35,477 nt of DNA from Nitrospirota bacterium. Its GTDB lineage: Bacteria > Nitrospirota > Nitrospiria > Nitrospirales > UBA8639. The DNA is taken from positions 1 through 35,477 of the forward strand of contig RFGF01000114.1 in assembly GCA_003695915.1 (NCBI GenBank), read 5' to 3'. The position numbers and the translations under genes were made by a program. The notes beneath the pieces were generated by a model. The model saw only the letters and a program-made list of their open reading frames with translations. It made no database searches and was not told the DNA's origin. Below, piece by piece: positions 26,893-35,218 of this stretch. Numbering within the stretch: the stretch's first letter is position 1; the number at the start of each line of letters is the position of its first letter.

Positions 26893-27933
26893 ATGAACAT
26901 CCTGGTCATCAAATTAACCTCTCTGGGGGATGTGCTTCATGCGACAGGGCACATTCGGACGATCAAGGAAAACTATCCCCACAGCCATCTGACGCTCTTG
27001 ACGGCGGAGGCGTCGTCGGAGATTTATGCCTACAATCCGCATGTCGACCGGCTTCTGGTTTTTCAGCAACAGCGGGTCAAACGCGAATGGTTGCGCCAGC
27101 CACGATGGGTGGCTGCACACCTGCTCGCCCTGATGCAAGAAGTACGCCGGACGCCATTCGATTTGGCCTTCGATCTCCAGGGCCGGTTCAAGTCCGTGAT
27201 GTTCCTCTATGCTGCCAATGCCAAACGGAAATTCGTCAAAGGGCGATGGTGGGGGCTCCAACGCTTTCGGCAGCCCGAACTCCATGCGATCACAGAGATG
27301 GATCGAGTTCTCGAGCTTGCGGGCTTGCGGGTCGTCGATACCAGGATGGAGATCGTGACCTCTCCGGTGGAGCAGAAGACCATCAATACGCTGGTGGAAC
27401 AGATCAACCCTGAGCGAAAGCCGATGATTCTCGTAAGCCCCTACACGCGATGGAAAACCAAAAACTGGGCTATGGAGAAGTTTCGACGACTCTTCGACGA
27501 CTTTCCGTTGGATGCGGTGATTCTCTTTACCGGGACACAGGAACGGCGTGAGGAGATCGACCATGTGGTCGCCGCGATCCGATACCCCGGCGTGATCAAT
27601 CTTGCCGGGTCCTTGAGCTTGCTCGAATTCGCCGAACTGATGAAGCGCGTGGATCTGGTGGTGACCGGCGATAGCTTTGCCATGCATCTGGCGGGCGCGG
27701 TCCAGGTGCCGGTGATTGCGTTGTTCGGCCCGACCGATGAAACGCGTATCGGCCCTGTCGGGGATCGGGCCGTGGTCATGCGTGCGGAAACCGACTGTCG
27801 ACGGTGTTATGAACGCGAATACTGCCGGCAGAATTGCATCGATGCCATCGAGCCGGAGGTCGTTCTAGCAGCGATCCGACAACAACTCTCCATGCCGCGC
27901 GCTCAGCATCGTGAGTGCACGTCGAGGTGGTGA
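26893..27933 (+). CDS. GT9 heptosyltransferase (WaaC-like)
   Basis: A 346-residue ADP-heptose-type transferase. The N-terminus NILVIKLTSLGDVLHA has the catalytic Asp13 of WaaC in the right position, and the C-terminal half has VVTGDSFAMHLAGAVQVPVIALFGPTDETR, where Asp/Ser-x-x-x-His binds the ADP-heptose diphosphate. It also has the Cys-rich tail CRRCYEREYCRQNC seen in some GT9 members. The middle PYTRWKTKNWA is the Lys-x-Trp type region. It may add the first heptose to Kdo or a further one. The stop overlaps the next gene's start. Confidence 0.9.
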   Translation: MNILVIKLTSLGDVLHATGHIRTIKENYPHSHLTLLTAEASSEIYAYNPHVDRLLVFQQQRVKREWLRQPRWVAAHLLALMQEVRRTPFDLAFDLQGRFKSVMFLYAANAKRKFVKGRWWGLQRFRQPELHAITEMDRVLELAGLRVVDTRMEIVTSPVEQKTINTLVEQINPERKPMILVSPYTRWKTKNWAMEKFRRLFDDFPLDAVILFTGTQERREEIDHVVAAIRYPGVINLAGSLSLLEFAELMKRVDLVVTGDSFAMHLAGAVQVPVIALFGPTDETRIGPVGDRAVVMRAETDCRRCYEREYCRQNCIDAIEPEVVLAAIRQQLSMPRAQHRECTSRW

Positions 27934-29048
27934 GTCGACCGCCGTTACATATCCTGCATACGGAGTCCTCCTTGGGTTTGGGAGGACAGGAATTGCGCAT
28001 CGTGGCAGAAGCGCAAGGTCTGCGCGCACGAGGCCATGCGGTGGTTCTTGCCGTCCAACCGAGCTCTCAGCTTGCCCGCTTGGCGCGCCAGGCCGGCATC
28101 GCCGTGGAAGAGATCCGTATGAGTCCCGAGCGTCTTCCTGCGATCATCGCGGACTTTCTGCGCGCGATCCGGCATCACCGGGTGGATGTGATCAATACCC
28201 ATGGCTCTTTGGATAGCTGGGCGGCTTCGATAGCCGGCCGACTCTCTGCCAGAAAACCGGTCATCGTTCGAAGCCGTCATAAAACGACCCCGATCGCTCC
28301 ATCGTGGCGGCATCGCGTGCTGTATCGTTCATTGCCCCATGCCATTGTTACGACCGGTGAAGCCGTACGCAGGCATTTGGTAGAAGAGCACGGCGTCCCT
28401 TCCGAACGAGTCGTCTCGATCCCTACCGGCGTGGATGTGCGACGCTTTGTCCGACATGGCCATCCGGATAGGTCTTCGGAACATGGCGAAGATAACGAAG
28501 AGACAATCGTCGGGACAGTCGCATTTCTTCGCGATTATAAGGGACTCGACGTGTTGATCGCCGCTGCGCGAGAGATCGTGGCTGTGCACCCGCATGTCAA
28601 GGTTTGGATTATCGGTGAGGGGCCCGAGCGAGGGCGGCTGGAACGCATGATCGACGACCTCGGCCTCGAGAAACATGTGAAGCTGTGGGGGCATCGAACG
28701 GAGATTCCTCAGTGGTTGTCCTGCATGAAGGTGTTTGTCATGCCCTCCACAGGGGCTGAAGGGGTTCCGCAAGCACTGACGCAAGCGTTAGCGATGGAGC
28801 GCCCGGTTGTGGCCTCTTCGGTGGGAGGAATTCCGGAGGTCGTCGAGCACGGCCTTACCGGTCTGCTGGTACCACCCAATGATCCGAATCGCTTAGCCAA
28901 GGCGGTTCTCTTGCTGCTCGGCAATCCTGTCCTTCGTGACAGGCTCGGGCGTGCAGGACGTCGCCGTGTCGTAGAGGAGTACAGTCTGACGCGGATGCTG
29001 GAAAAAACAGAAGAGCTGTATTATCGTCTGCTTTATGGCCATGGATGA
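27930..29048 (+). CDS. GT4-family glycosyltransferase
   Basis: This retaining GT-B transferase has about 372 residues. Near the N-terminus ILHTESSLGLGGQELRI is the glycine-rich acceptor loop, followed by VINTHGSLDSWAAS and SIPTGVD. The C-terminal Rossmann domain has VAFLRDYKGLDVLI, IIGEGPERGRLE and the nucleotide-sugar E-x7-E type region MPSTGAEGVPQALTQALAMERPVVAS. It probably extends the LPS core after the heptoses. GTG 27930 overlaps the previous stop as GTGA, the pattern used elsewhere here; GTG 27915 is 5 codons longer. The sugar and linkage are unknown. Confidence 0.9.
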   Translation: MSRPPLHILHTESSLGLGGQELRIVAEAQGLRARGHAVVLAVQPSSQLARLARQAGIAVEEIRMSPERLPAIIADFLRAIRHHRVDVINTHGSLDSWAASIAGRLSARKPVIVRSRHKTTPIAPSWRHRVLYRSLPHAIVTTGEAVRRHLVEEHGVPSERVVSIPTGVDVRRFVRHGHPDRSSEHGEDNEETIVGTVAFLRDYKGLDVLIAAAREIVAVHPHVKVWIIGEGPERGRLERMIDDLGLEKHVKLWGHRTEIPQWLSCMKVFVMPSTGAEGVPQALTQALAMERPVVASSVGGIPEVVEHGLTGLLVPPNDPNRLAKAVLLLLGNPVLRDRLGRAGRRRVVEEYSLTRMLEKTEELYYRLLYGHG

Positions 29049-29178
29049 GAGACAAGCTGGCGCTCTTTGGCTAGCATGACGACTTTCATCTAGAAGAAGG
29101 CGATAACCGCTGTTTGCCGAGTGCTGGAAACGAACCGGTTCAGGTCACGACCGTCTCGAGCGACTCAATGGAAAAAAC

Positions 29179-29668
29179 ATGCTGAAAGACGCGTTTGACA
29201 GATTGTTGAAACAGTTCGTGCCCGCTGTCCAGGCGCACTATGGGGACCGTCTCGTCACCGTCGTCGTCTATGGATCGGTCGCTCGTGGGACGATGAGGCA
29301 TGACTCGGATGTCGACGTCTTGATTGTCGCTAAGATCTTCTGGAGGGACGTATGCAACGGCGGAGGGAATTCGATGCTGTGGAAGAGGCATTGGCTCCGG
29401 TTCTGGCTGCACTCCGTGGTCAAGGGGTGATCACGACGTTGGCAGCGATCCTCAAAACACCGGAGGAAGTCGAAGCGGGCAGTCCGCTTTTTTTGGATAT
29501 GGTCGAAGATGCCAACATTCTTTATGATCGCGAGGGGTTTTTGCTCAGCGGTTAGACTGGTTGCGTGCTCGTTTGCGGGAACTTGGCGCCAAGCGTATTT
29601 GGCGAGGCAATGTTTGGTATTGGGATCTCAAGCCCGATTACCAACCCGGTGAGGTATTTGAATTGTGA
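29179..29668 (+). pseudogene. MNT-type nucleotidyltransferase with two frameshifts
   Basis: A minimal nucleotidyltransferase (Pol-beta fold) of the kind paired with HEPN proteins. The catalytic GSVARGTMRHDSDVDVLIV (32-50) reads normally to AK at 29334. The rest, DLLEGRMQRRREFDAVEE and then ILKTPEEVEAGSPLFLDM, is in the next frame, as if one G were missing after 29334. A second single-base loss in the T run 29538-29542 puts QRLDWLRARLRELGAKR and PGEVFEL in a third frame, ending at TGA 29668. With both bases restored the protein is about 163 residues, the normal size. It is either a decayed gene or two sequencing errors. It ends in a GTGA overlap with the HEPN gene. Confidence 0.85.
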
Positions 29669-30105
29669 CGAATGAATCCCTTGCACGGAGCTATCTGAAA
29701 AAAGCGACTGATCGGCTCAAGGTTCTGGATGTCCTCTTTGCCGAACAGGCCTATTCCGGCGTGGTACGAGAAGCACAGGAATTGGTTGAGCCGGCGCTCA
29801 AAGGGATGTTGCGGGCCGTGGGCATCGAACCTCCAAAATTACACGATGTGGGCGGGTTGCTCGTTGAGCATGCCGGTCGGTTTCCTGTAGACATCGGAGG
29901 AGATTTGCCGGAGCTGGCCGCCATTTCTCGTGAGTTGCGGAAGGAGCGTGAACTCGCGTTTTACGGGGATAGCGATTTTATTCCCACAGAGGAATATACC
30001 CTCCACGATGCTCAGCGGGCCAGACAGCAGGCTGAAAGAGTTTTGCAGGTCGCTCGCCGAGTCATGCTGAGTGACTCGAACGGATCCGATACACCCTCGT
30101 CGTAG
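29665..30105 (+). CDS. HEPN-domain protein, partner of the MNT gene
   Basis: This 146-residue all-helical HEPN protein includes the family segments ARSYLKKATDRL, VREAQELVEPALKGMLRAVGIEPPKLHDVG and RELRKERELAFYGDSDFIP. HEPN/MNT pairs act as toxin-antitoxin or nucleotide-based defence modules. In classic HepT toxins an R-x4-6-H motif cuts RNA; here the corresponding site reads R95-E-x-A-F-Y100-G-D with no His, so RNase action is doubtful. GTG 29665 overlaps the stop of the nucleotidyltransferase, showing a two-gene unit. The frame is intact although its partner is broken. Confidence 0.82.
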   Translation: MTNESLARSYLKKATDRLKVLDVLFAEQAYSGVVREAQELVEPALKGMLRAVGIEPPKLHDVGGLLVEHAGRFPVDIGGDLPELAAISRELRKERELAFYGDSDFIPTEEYTLHDAQRARQQAERVLQVARRVMLSDSNGSDTPSS

Positions 30106-30230
30106 CGCATGGAGGAGTACACGACCGGCGCAATAGCGGCGACTACTCTGAAAGGTACCGAGCGGCCTGATGAGCTCCGCATGATCAATGAGGGCTGTAT
30201 GCCTGGCGCTGTGAGGGATTGAAGGATCGA

Positions 30231-31070
30231 ATGAAAGTCAGCGGATTTACCTTCATACGGAATGCCATTCAGTACGATTTTCCTGTAGTGGAGGCAATAC
30301 GCTCGGCTTTGCCGATCGTTGACGAGTTCATTGTTAACGTTGGTCGATCAGAAGATAATACTCTAGAACTCATTCAGTCTATCGATTCTTCAAAGATCAA
30401 AATTATAGAAACAGTTTGGGACGATTCTTTAAAGGAGGAAGGCCGCATCTTTGGCATCCAACAGGATATCGCGTTGCGCCACTGTACGGGAGATTGGGCT
30501 TTGTGTCTGCAAGCAGATGAGGTCCTTCATGAAGATGACTATCCAGCAATTCAGGGAGCAATGACACAGTATTTGTTCGACCCCCAGGTTCTCGGCTTAG
30601 TTTTTTCCATGCGTCATTTCAAGGGAGATTATTGGTCGATAGATCCATGGATGTATCGGAAAGCTACGCGTATCGTACGGAATAGGGAAACGATTCGATC
30701 AACGACAGATTGCTGTGATTTTGTTGCGGAAGGAGTAAAAGGCATGCTGAAGAGTGGTCCGCATGCCCGTTTAATCAATGCGCGCATATTTCATTACGGT
30801 TGGGTCAAAGATCCAGAGGTTCTTAAACGAAAACTAATCTTTCAGATTAGCCGTCATGATGGGAAGCATTTATCTGAGGAAGAGATCGACTTTCAGGCAT
30901 ATCTACGGGCCCAGTTCCCCACTTATTCCATTCTTAAAGAATATAGAGGCACACATCCTATTGTGATGAGCGAGCGGATTGCGCGAAGCCGACGTTTACG
31001 CCCGCGTATAAATAGATGGCTGAATCTAGCTTTCTATCGAGAAATTTTCAAACATGGTTTTAAAGGATGA
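30231..31070 (+). CDS. GT2-like glycosyltransferase, LPS or O-antigen
   Basis: A 279-residue protein with a GT-A-type start (KVSGFTFIRNAIQYDFPVVEAI), a nucleotide-sugar region FIVNVGRSEDNTLELI and a DXD-like LQADEVLHEDD, as in GT2 enzymes of variable polysaccharide clusters. The ATG at 30231 has AAGGA just upstream; the TTG at 30219 is less likely. Base composition is clearly more AT-rich than in genes before 29100, suggesting transfer. Its TGA overlaps the ATG of the 45-codon ORF that follows. Substrate unknown. Confidence 0.82.
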   Translation: MKVSGFTFIRNAIQYDFPVVEAIRSALPIVDEFIVNVGRSEDNTLELIQSIDSSKIKIIETVWDDSLKEEGRIFGIQQDIALRHCTGDWALCLQADEVLHEDDYPAIQGAMTQYLFDPQVLGLVFSMRHFKGDYWSIDPWMYRKATRIVRNRETIRSTTDCCDFVAEGVKGMLKSGPHARLINARIFHYGWVKDPEVLKRKLIFQISRHDGKHLSEEEIDFQAYLRAQFPTYSILKEYRGTHPIVMSERIARSRRLRPRINRWLNLAFYREIFKHGFKG

Positions 31071-31204
31071 ATAATACAATGCAAAAAAGCGAAGCTGAAA
31101 TCTTTGATGCTTTTCCTGCTTTGTGTTTACGGCCACTTGTTAGTTCAATGCAAGGCTTTATCATGAAATCCTCTGGAGAGGATTTGGTGGTCAATCTTTT
31201 ATGA
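31067..31204 (+). CDS. 45-residue ORF overlapping both neighbours by ATGA
   Basis: ATG at 31067 overlaps the stop of the upstream transferase (ATGA, 31067-31070) and its own TGA (31202-31204) overlaps the ATG of the downstream gene (31201-31204). The 45-residue product (MNNTMQKSEAEIFDAF, then a mixed hydrophobic part ending VVNLL) matches nothing I know and has no clear membrane helix. AAAGG is adjacent to its ATG, too close for normal initiation, so coupled re-initiation would be needed. Overlaps at both ends are unlikely by chance and suggest either a real small gene or a translation relay to the next gene. Confidence 0.5.
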   Translation: MNNTMQKSEAEIFDAFPALCLRPLVSSMQGFIMKSSGEDLVVNLL

Positions 31205-32922
31205 CCGCTGTTCCCTCCCATCTGCGGCTCTCTGTTTCCAATCTTCCACAGACTTATGAAGGGGCCATCTACTTTATTTTGGGGCCTGGTCTCGGGGACG
31301 CAGTCAATGATTTGAGAATCCTTCATGAAGTTCGGTCGCGTTATCTCAAAGCAGAATATGTGGTGTATGCTGATCAGCGTTGGCGGGCACTGTATGAAAA
31401 TGTACCTGATTTGTGCAGATGTTCCTTGCGTTTGCATGAAGCGGCCCCATCGGCCGGATCCATAACTAAAAGCAAACCTTATCATGAGGTCTATGAAGCC
31501 ATTATGGAAGAGATTGGGCAGGCGCTGAAACAAGCACCGGGCTATCTGGCGCTCGGTGGGTTTAAATGTGCTGATCAGCTTCCCCGGCGGGAGCTTAGTC
31601 TGGCGATGAAGGCGCGTGCCATCGATCTGCCGCTGCCGGATTCTCGCTGCCGGCCATACTTACCAATTGATGAAACGATCTTAAACCAAGCCCAAGTTTT
31701 TTTGGCAAAGCATGGACTCACGCCCGGTGAGTATTGCGTTGTGGCACCTCATACCTTTCCCGATAAGATGTGGAACCAGCATGCATGGGAGCTTCTCATC
31801 ACCGGTCTTAGACAAGACACTGGACTGCCCGTTTTGCTCTTAGGGGTGCCTGGCTATCCTCCCATAGCACGACATCTCGTTCATGAAGCCCTGGGTCTTC
31901 CGCTACCAGTCGTGGCTGGGTTGATCGCGCTGTCTCGCGGATTTATCGGGCTCGACTCTGGGCTGAGTCACGTTGCTGCCTGCTATGATCTTCCGATTGT
32001 TGTCTTGAATCCTCAAGGGAAATTTCCGCCCTTTCTAATCGAACCACACAGTCCCTATCGGTGGATTCACTTAACGCCGGGAATCTATGGCCATCAGCCA
32101 ATTCCTCCGCAATCCGTTCTCGATCTCGTAGTGGCCGCGCTCGCGCAAAGAATGCCTGATCGCTGCCCTCTGTGTGGTCAGATACCATTTGTCCTGGGTG
32201 CCCGATCATCGAGAATTCTCTATCTATGCCGCTGTGGCTTACTGTTTGCCATGGACGCTCTTCAAAAAAGCTCGGTTCGGAGTGCACCCCCCGATCGAGC
32301 TCTTGATAGGCTACCAGTGACGATCGCCGGCCTCGTCAAGTATAAAGAGCATCTTCAGCATTCGAATGAAGAAGGGGGAATTTGCTCACCTCTCGTGATT
32401 GCTTTCGAGCATTGGGATGCTCAGTCTCTTTCCCCTGAAAAGCTTCTTGCTGACACGCAACGAGAACTTTGGTGGAGCTGGGACGCCGTCTATCGGCTCC
32501 TTTCGCAAAATGGGTGGATGATTCGTGAGACGCAAAGGAACGAGAAAGCTGGTAGGAGGCAGAGAGGCGCCATGAATCTTACTCTGTACGCGGATCGCCA
32601 TGCATCTCTGAAAAAAGATTGTGTGTTGAACGTACCTTGGAAACAGAAGCTTGTGCCTGTCAAACGATCGGTCCATGATCAGTGGCTTTCTTGGTCCTCT
32701 TTTTGGAAGGTCGAGGAAATTGAAGGGCTCGGTTGGCAATTACTTCGCGAAGGTAAGGAACGGGAAGGGCGAGAACTCTTACGCCTTGGAGTATGGCTCC
32801 ATCCTCGATGGCGGACGATTTCTCGATTAATTCGTGCAGAATGTCAGGGGATCATGATGCGCTTCTGTTCAACGATCCGTTTCTCTTTTCATCACGACGG
32901 CACTAGAGGGCAGCAACTTTGA
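31201..32922 (+). CDS. GT9-like transferase fused to zinc-knuckle and methyltransferase-like tail
   Basis: A 573-residue protein. Residues 20-320 look like an ADP-heptose-type GT9 enzyme: YFILGPGLGDAVNDL with Asp33, APHTFPDKMWNQHAWELL (183-200) and GFIGLDSGLSHVAACYDLPIVVLN (247-270). A Cys knuckle follows (CPLC at 322-325 and CRCG at 343-346), of the type found at the start of sugar C-methyltransferases. The remaining part (about 350-573) has WWSWDAVYRLLSQNGW, which resembles the C-terminal end of such methyltransferases, but no GxGxG SAM site is present. It could be a fusion left by deletion. The start follows the 45-codon ORF by an ATGA overlap. Confidence 0.75.
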   Translation: MTAVPSHLRLSVSNLPQTYEGAIYFILGPGLGDAVNDLRILHEVRSRYLKAEYVVYADQRWRALYENVPDLCRCSLRLHEAAPSAGSITKSKPYHEVYEAIMEEIGQALKQAPGYLALGGFKCADQLPRRELSLAMKARAIDLPLPDSRCRPYLPIDETILNQAQVFLAKHGLTPGEYCVVAPHTFPDKMWNQHAWELLITGLRQDTGLPVLLLGVPGYPPIARHLVHEALGLPLPVVAGLIALSRGFIGLDSGLSHVAACYDLPIVVLNPQGKFPPFLIEPHSPYRWIHLTPGIYGHQPIPPQSVLDLVVAALAQRMPDRCPLCGQIPFVLGARSSRILYLCRCGLLFAMDALQKSSVRSAPPDRALDRLPVTIAGLVKYKEHLQHSNEEGGICSPLVIAFEHWDAQSLSPEKLLADTQRELWWSWDAVYRLLSQNGWMIRETQRNEKAGRRQRGAMNLTLYADRHASLKKDCVLNVPWKQKLVPVKRSVHDQWLSWSSFWKVEEIEGLGWQLLREGKEREGRELLRLGVWLHPRWRTISRLIRAECQGIMMRFCSTIRFSFHHDGTRGQQL

Positions 32923-32955
32923 GGCTCTCAGACTAATGAAGACGATTTGAGGTGG

Positions 32956-33843
32956 ATGAGCAAGATGGAAACGATTTCATGTGCCATTGTAGTCTTTAAT
33001 GAAGAGCGGAACATCGAAGCGTGTTTGGAATCGGCGAAATGGATGGACGAAATTATTGTTGTCGATGCGTTCAGCACAGACCGCACGGTTGAGATTTGTC
33101 GTCGATATACGGAGCGGATATTCCAGCGACCGTGGCAAGGATTTGGCCCACAAAAAAACTTTGCGATCGAACAAGCGACATCGGATTGGGTTTTTATTCT
33201 AGACGCCGATGAGCGGATCCCCTCAGATCTGAAAAGGGAAATTCAATCCATCCTAGAAGATCAGAGACCGGACAGCCCGGTGGCCTTTTCGGTTCCACGA
33301 AAAAATTATTTCTATGGGAATTGGGTGATGCATGCCGGCTGTTATCCGGATTACCAATTACGCCTTTTTCGACGGGGTGTCGGAAAATTAAACGATGAAG
33401 AACCCCATAATAAATTTATCTTCGAAGGTCGGTCAGGTGTGTTGCAAACGCCTTTGGAACATTTTACAGAACGAACCATTGATGATCACTTCAGGAAATT
33501 TCGGAACTTTACCACCCTCGCTGCACAGGAACGCGGTAAAACCAAACAGCACGTCCGATGGGCCGATCTGCTCATCCGACCGATATTCACTTTTTATAAA
33601 TACTATATAGTCAGATATGGATATAAAGACGGCATGCCGGGCTTTCTCATCAGTGTTTTTGCAAGTATGTATACATTTGTGAAGTATGCCAAATTATGGG
33701 AGCAAACATCCGGTGTCGATCAATATCGATTGAAGGCCGGCATATCTCAAGTTGAAGAGACAACGGAAAGGCCTTTCACGGTACCAAACAAAAAATCGTT
33801 TGAAAAGGCCAAATTGACCGGTATTGGAAAGAAAAAATTTTGA
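32956..33843 (+). CDS. WaaE/KdtX-like GT2 glycosyltransferase, second copy
   Basis: This 295-residue GT2 transferase has the same plan as the enzyme at 25793-26566: CAIVVFNEERNIEACLES, IIVVDAFSTDRTVEI, GFGPQKNFA, DXD-type LDADER (82-87), then DGMPGFLISVFASMYTFVKYAKLWE. It differs in an extra C-terminal tail of about 45 residues, rich in Lys and Thr. It is likely to act on an outer-core or second heptose residue. ATG 32956 follows GAGG closely; ATG 32965 has better spacing. DNA around it is AT-rich compared with the first copy, so acquisition from another lineage rather than local duplication is likely. Confidence 0.88.
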   Translation: MSKMETISCAIVVFNEERNIEACLESAKWMDEIIVVDAFSTDRTVEICRRYTERIFQRPWQGFGPQKNFAIEQATSDWVFILDADERIPSDLKREIQSILEDQRPDSPVAFSVPRKNYFYGNWVMHAGCYPDYQLRLFRRGVGKLNDEEPHNKFIFEGRSGVLQTPLEHFTERTIDDHFRKFRNFTTLAAQERGKTKQHVRWADLLIRPIFTFYKYYIVRYGYKDGMPGFLISVFASMYTFVKYAKLWEQTSGVDQYRLKAGISQVEETTERPFTVPNKKSFEKAKLTGIGKKKF

Positions 33844-34160
33844 ATTATTATTAATGCTGTTAATCCTATGTAAGGCAATCGATCGGTATGAATCGCCGAC
33901 CGGATTGAAGACTTGACATATGATCGTGTTTCCTGAATCGCTGTCAATCGGATTCTAAAAAATGACGTCATATGTCGTACGAACAGATTAGGCGAAAGGG
34001 CACGCATCACCTTAAGAGTCTACTAATTGAATCCTAAAAACTGATGAAATCCTCGGAATGTTTTCAATGCAAAACGCATTTGATACATACGAAATTGATT
34101 CGAAACAAGACAGGCAGGAACGCCTATAATTTAGAGAGTTGAGCTGGCATTAGCGTTGAG
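33844..34160. other. AT-rich gap before the FkbM gene
   Basis: No gene is seen in about 315 bases. A 9-nt inverted repeat (GACATATGA at 33915-33923, TCATATGTC at 33968-33976) lies here, and TATAAT at 34125-34130 could be the -10 of the next gene. The remainder shows nothing that I can name. Confidence 0.5.
34125..34130 (+). promoter_or_regulatory. Possible -10 box for the FkbM gene
   Basis: A perfect TATAAT lies 30 nt before the ATG at 34161. No matching -35 is found at 16-18 nt (a TTGATT at 34095-34100 is 24 nt away), so this is a weak call that rests on the -10 alone. Confidence 0.3.
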
Positions 34161-35099
34161 ATGTTCTCCCTCATGATCATTTCACCTGAAAAAAGCAGAA
34201 GTGTTATCCGTAATTGGATGCTTAAACGCATGCGCATTGGTCGGTCAAAAATGAAAAAACTATTTCGGCTTATGATAGATCCTGAGCAAATCGTGGAAAT
34301 AAAACCTGGCCTGCGATTGTCTTTGGATTTACGAATTGCTAATCAAGATAGTATTTTTTGGTTTTTTGAAGAAACCGAGCCCGCGTTACAGTGGCTAATC
34401 AAAAAGCTTCTTCCTGAAGGAGGGACTTTTTTCGATGTTGGAGCCAACGTGGGTTTGATGGGTTTGCTAGCGGCAGCTGATAAAAAAGCACGTGTATTTT
34501 TTATTGAACCACATCCCCGACTAGCGGAAAGCATTCGCGAAAACATTAAATTGAATACATTGACTCCGTTACCTCAAATTCTTGAATGGGCAGCATCTGA
34601 CAAGGAAGGCGAATCGCAGCTTTATATTCACAATCCCAAAAATGATGGTGCTCATACGCTAAAAGAATTCCCGGATGCTATTGGAAAGTGTAAGGTGCGA
34701 ACCCGGCGATTGGACAATTTTCTGAATGAGGTCAAAATTAAAAGAATTGAACTCATGAAAATAGACACGGAAGGTCATGATTTTCAGGTTTTAAAGGGAT
34801 TGGGCGATTATTTGGATCCATCAATCATTTCACTTCTCTATGTTGAAATGGAACATTTCTCTACCCTTTCTAGAGAGACATGGGACCTTCTCTGGGGAAA
34901 AGGATATGTACCTTATTTAGCCGTTCCAGCTTTTATCGATACATTGTATACATTTCAAAAACTGGAAAAAATGGGTAAAACAATAACCTTTTTTCGACCT
35001 GTTAATAGTCTTGTTGGCGGGAATATGTTGTGGTGTAAGCCGGGATCAACTTATGATGTTTTATTGAATCAATACTTTTTGAAGGCATCAAATTTATAA
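34161..35099 (+). CDS. FkbM-family SAM methyltransferase
   Basis: A 312-residue FkbM-type methyltransferase. The SAM site TFFDVGANVGLMG (89-101), the acidic ribose-binding motif FFIEPHP (113-119), the LDNFL segment and KIDTEGHDFQVLKG are diagnostic. Members put O-methyl groups on sugars of polysaccharides and on other small molecules, so capping or decorating LPS chains is plausible. Strong AT bias, Lys/Ile-rich codon use and the insertion sequence just downstream mark it as acquired. ATG 34161 is used; ATG 34173 (MIISPEK) and ATG 34218 (MLKRM) could also serve. Confidence 0.9.
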   Translation: MFSLMIISPEKSRSVIRNWMLKRMRIGRSKMKKLFRLMIDPEQIVEIKPGLRLSLDLRIANQDSIFWFFEETEPALQWLIKKLLPEGGTFFDVGANVGLMGLLAAADKKARVFFIEPHPRLAESIRENIKLNTLTPLPQILEWAASDKEGESQLYIHNPKNDGAHTLKEFPDAIGKCKVRTRRLDNFLNEVKIKRIELMKIDTEGHDFQVLKGLGDYLDPSIISLLYVEMEHFSTLSRETWDLLWGKGYVPYLAVPAFIDTLYTFQKLEKMGKTITFFRPVNSLVGGNMLWCKPGSTYDVLLNQYFLKASNL

Positions 35100-35218
35100 A
35101 GAAATTAAATAAAATAAAGGATTATACCTGATCATGGTGCTGATCCGTCTTGAAAAAGGCAGCAGCTTTGGCTGTAAGCTTCCCTGGTCAACCCCCGGTT
35201 TTAGGTCCAGCTTTTAGT

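Noticed and set aside
30109-30222. 37-codon ORF between the HEPN gene and the GT2 gene
   Set aside because: No ribosome site and no support beyond an open frame.
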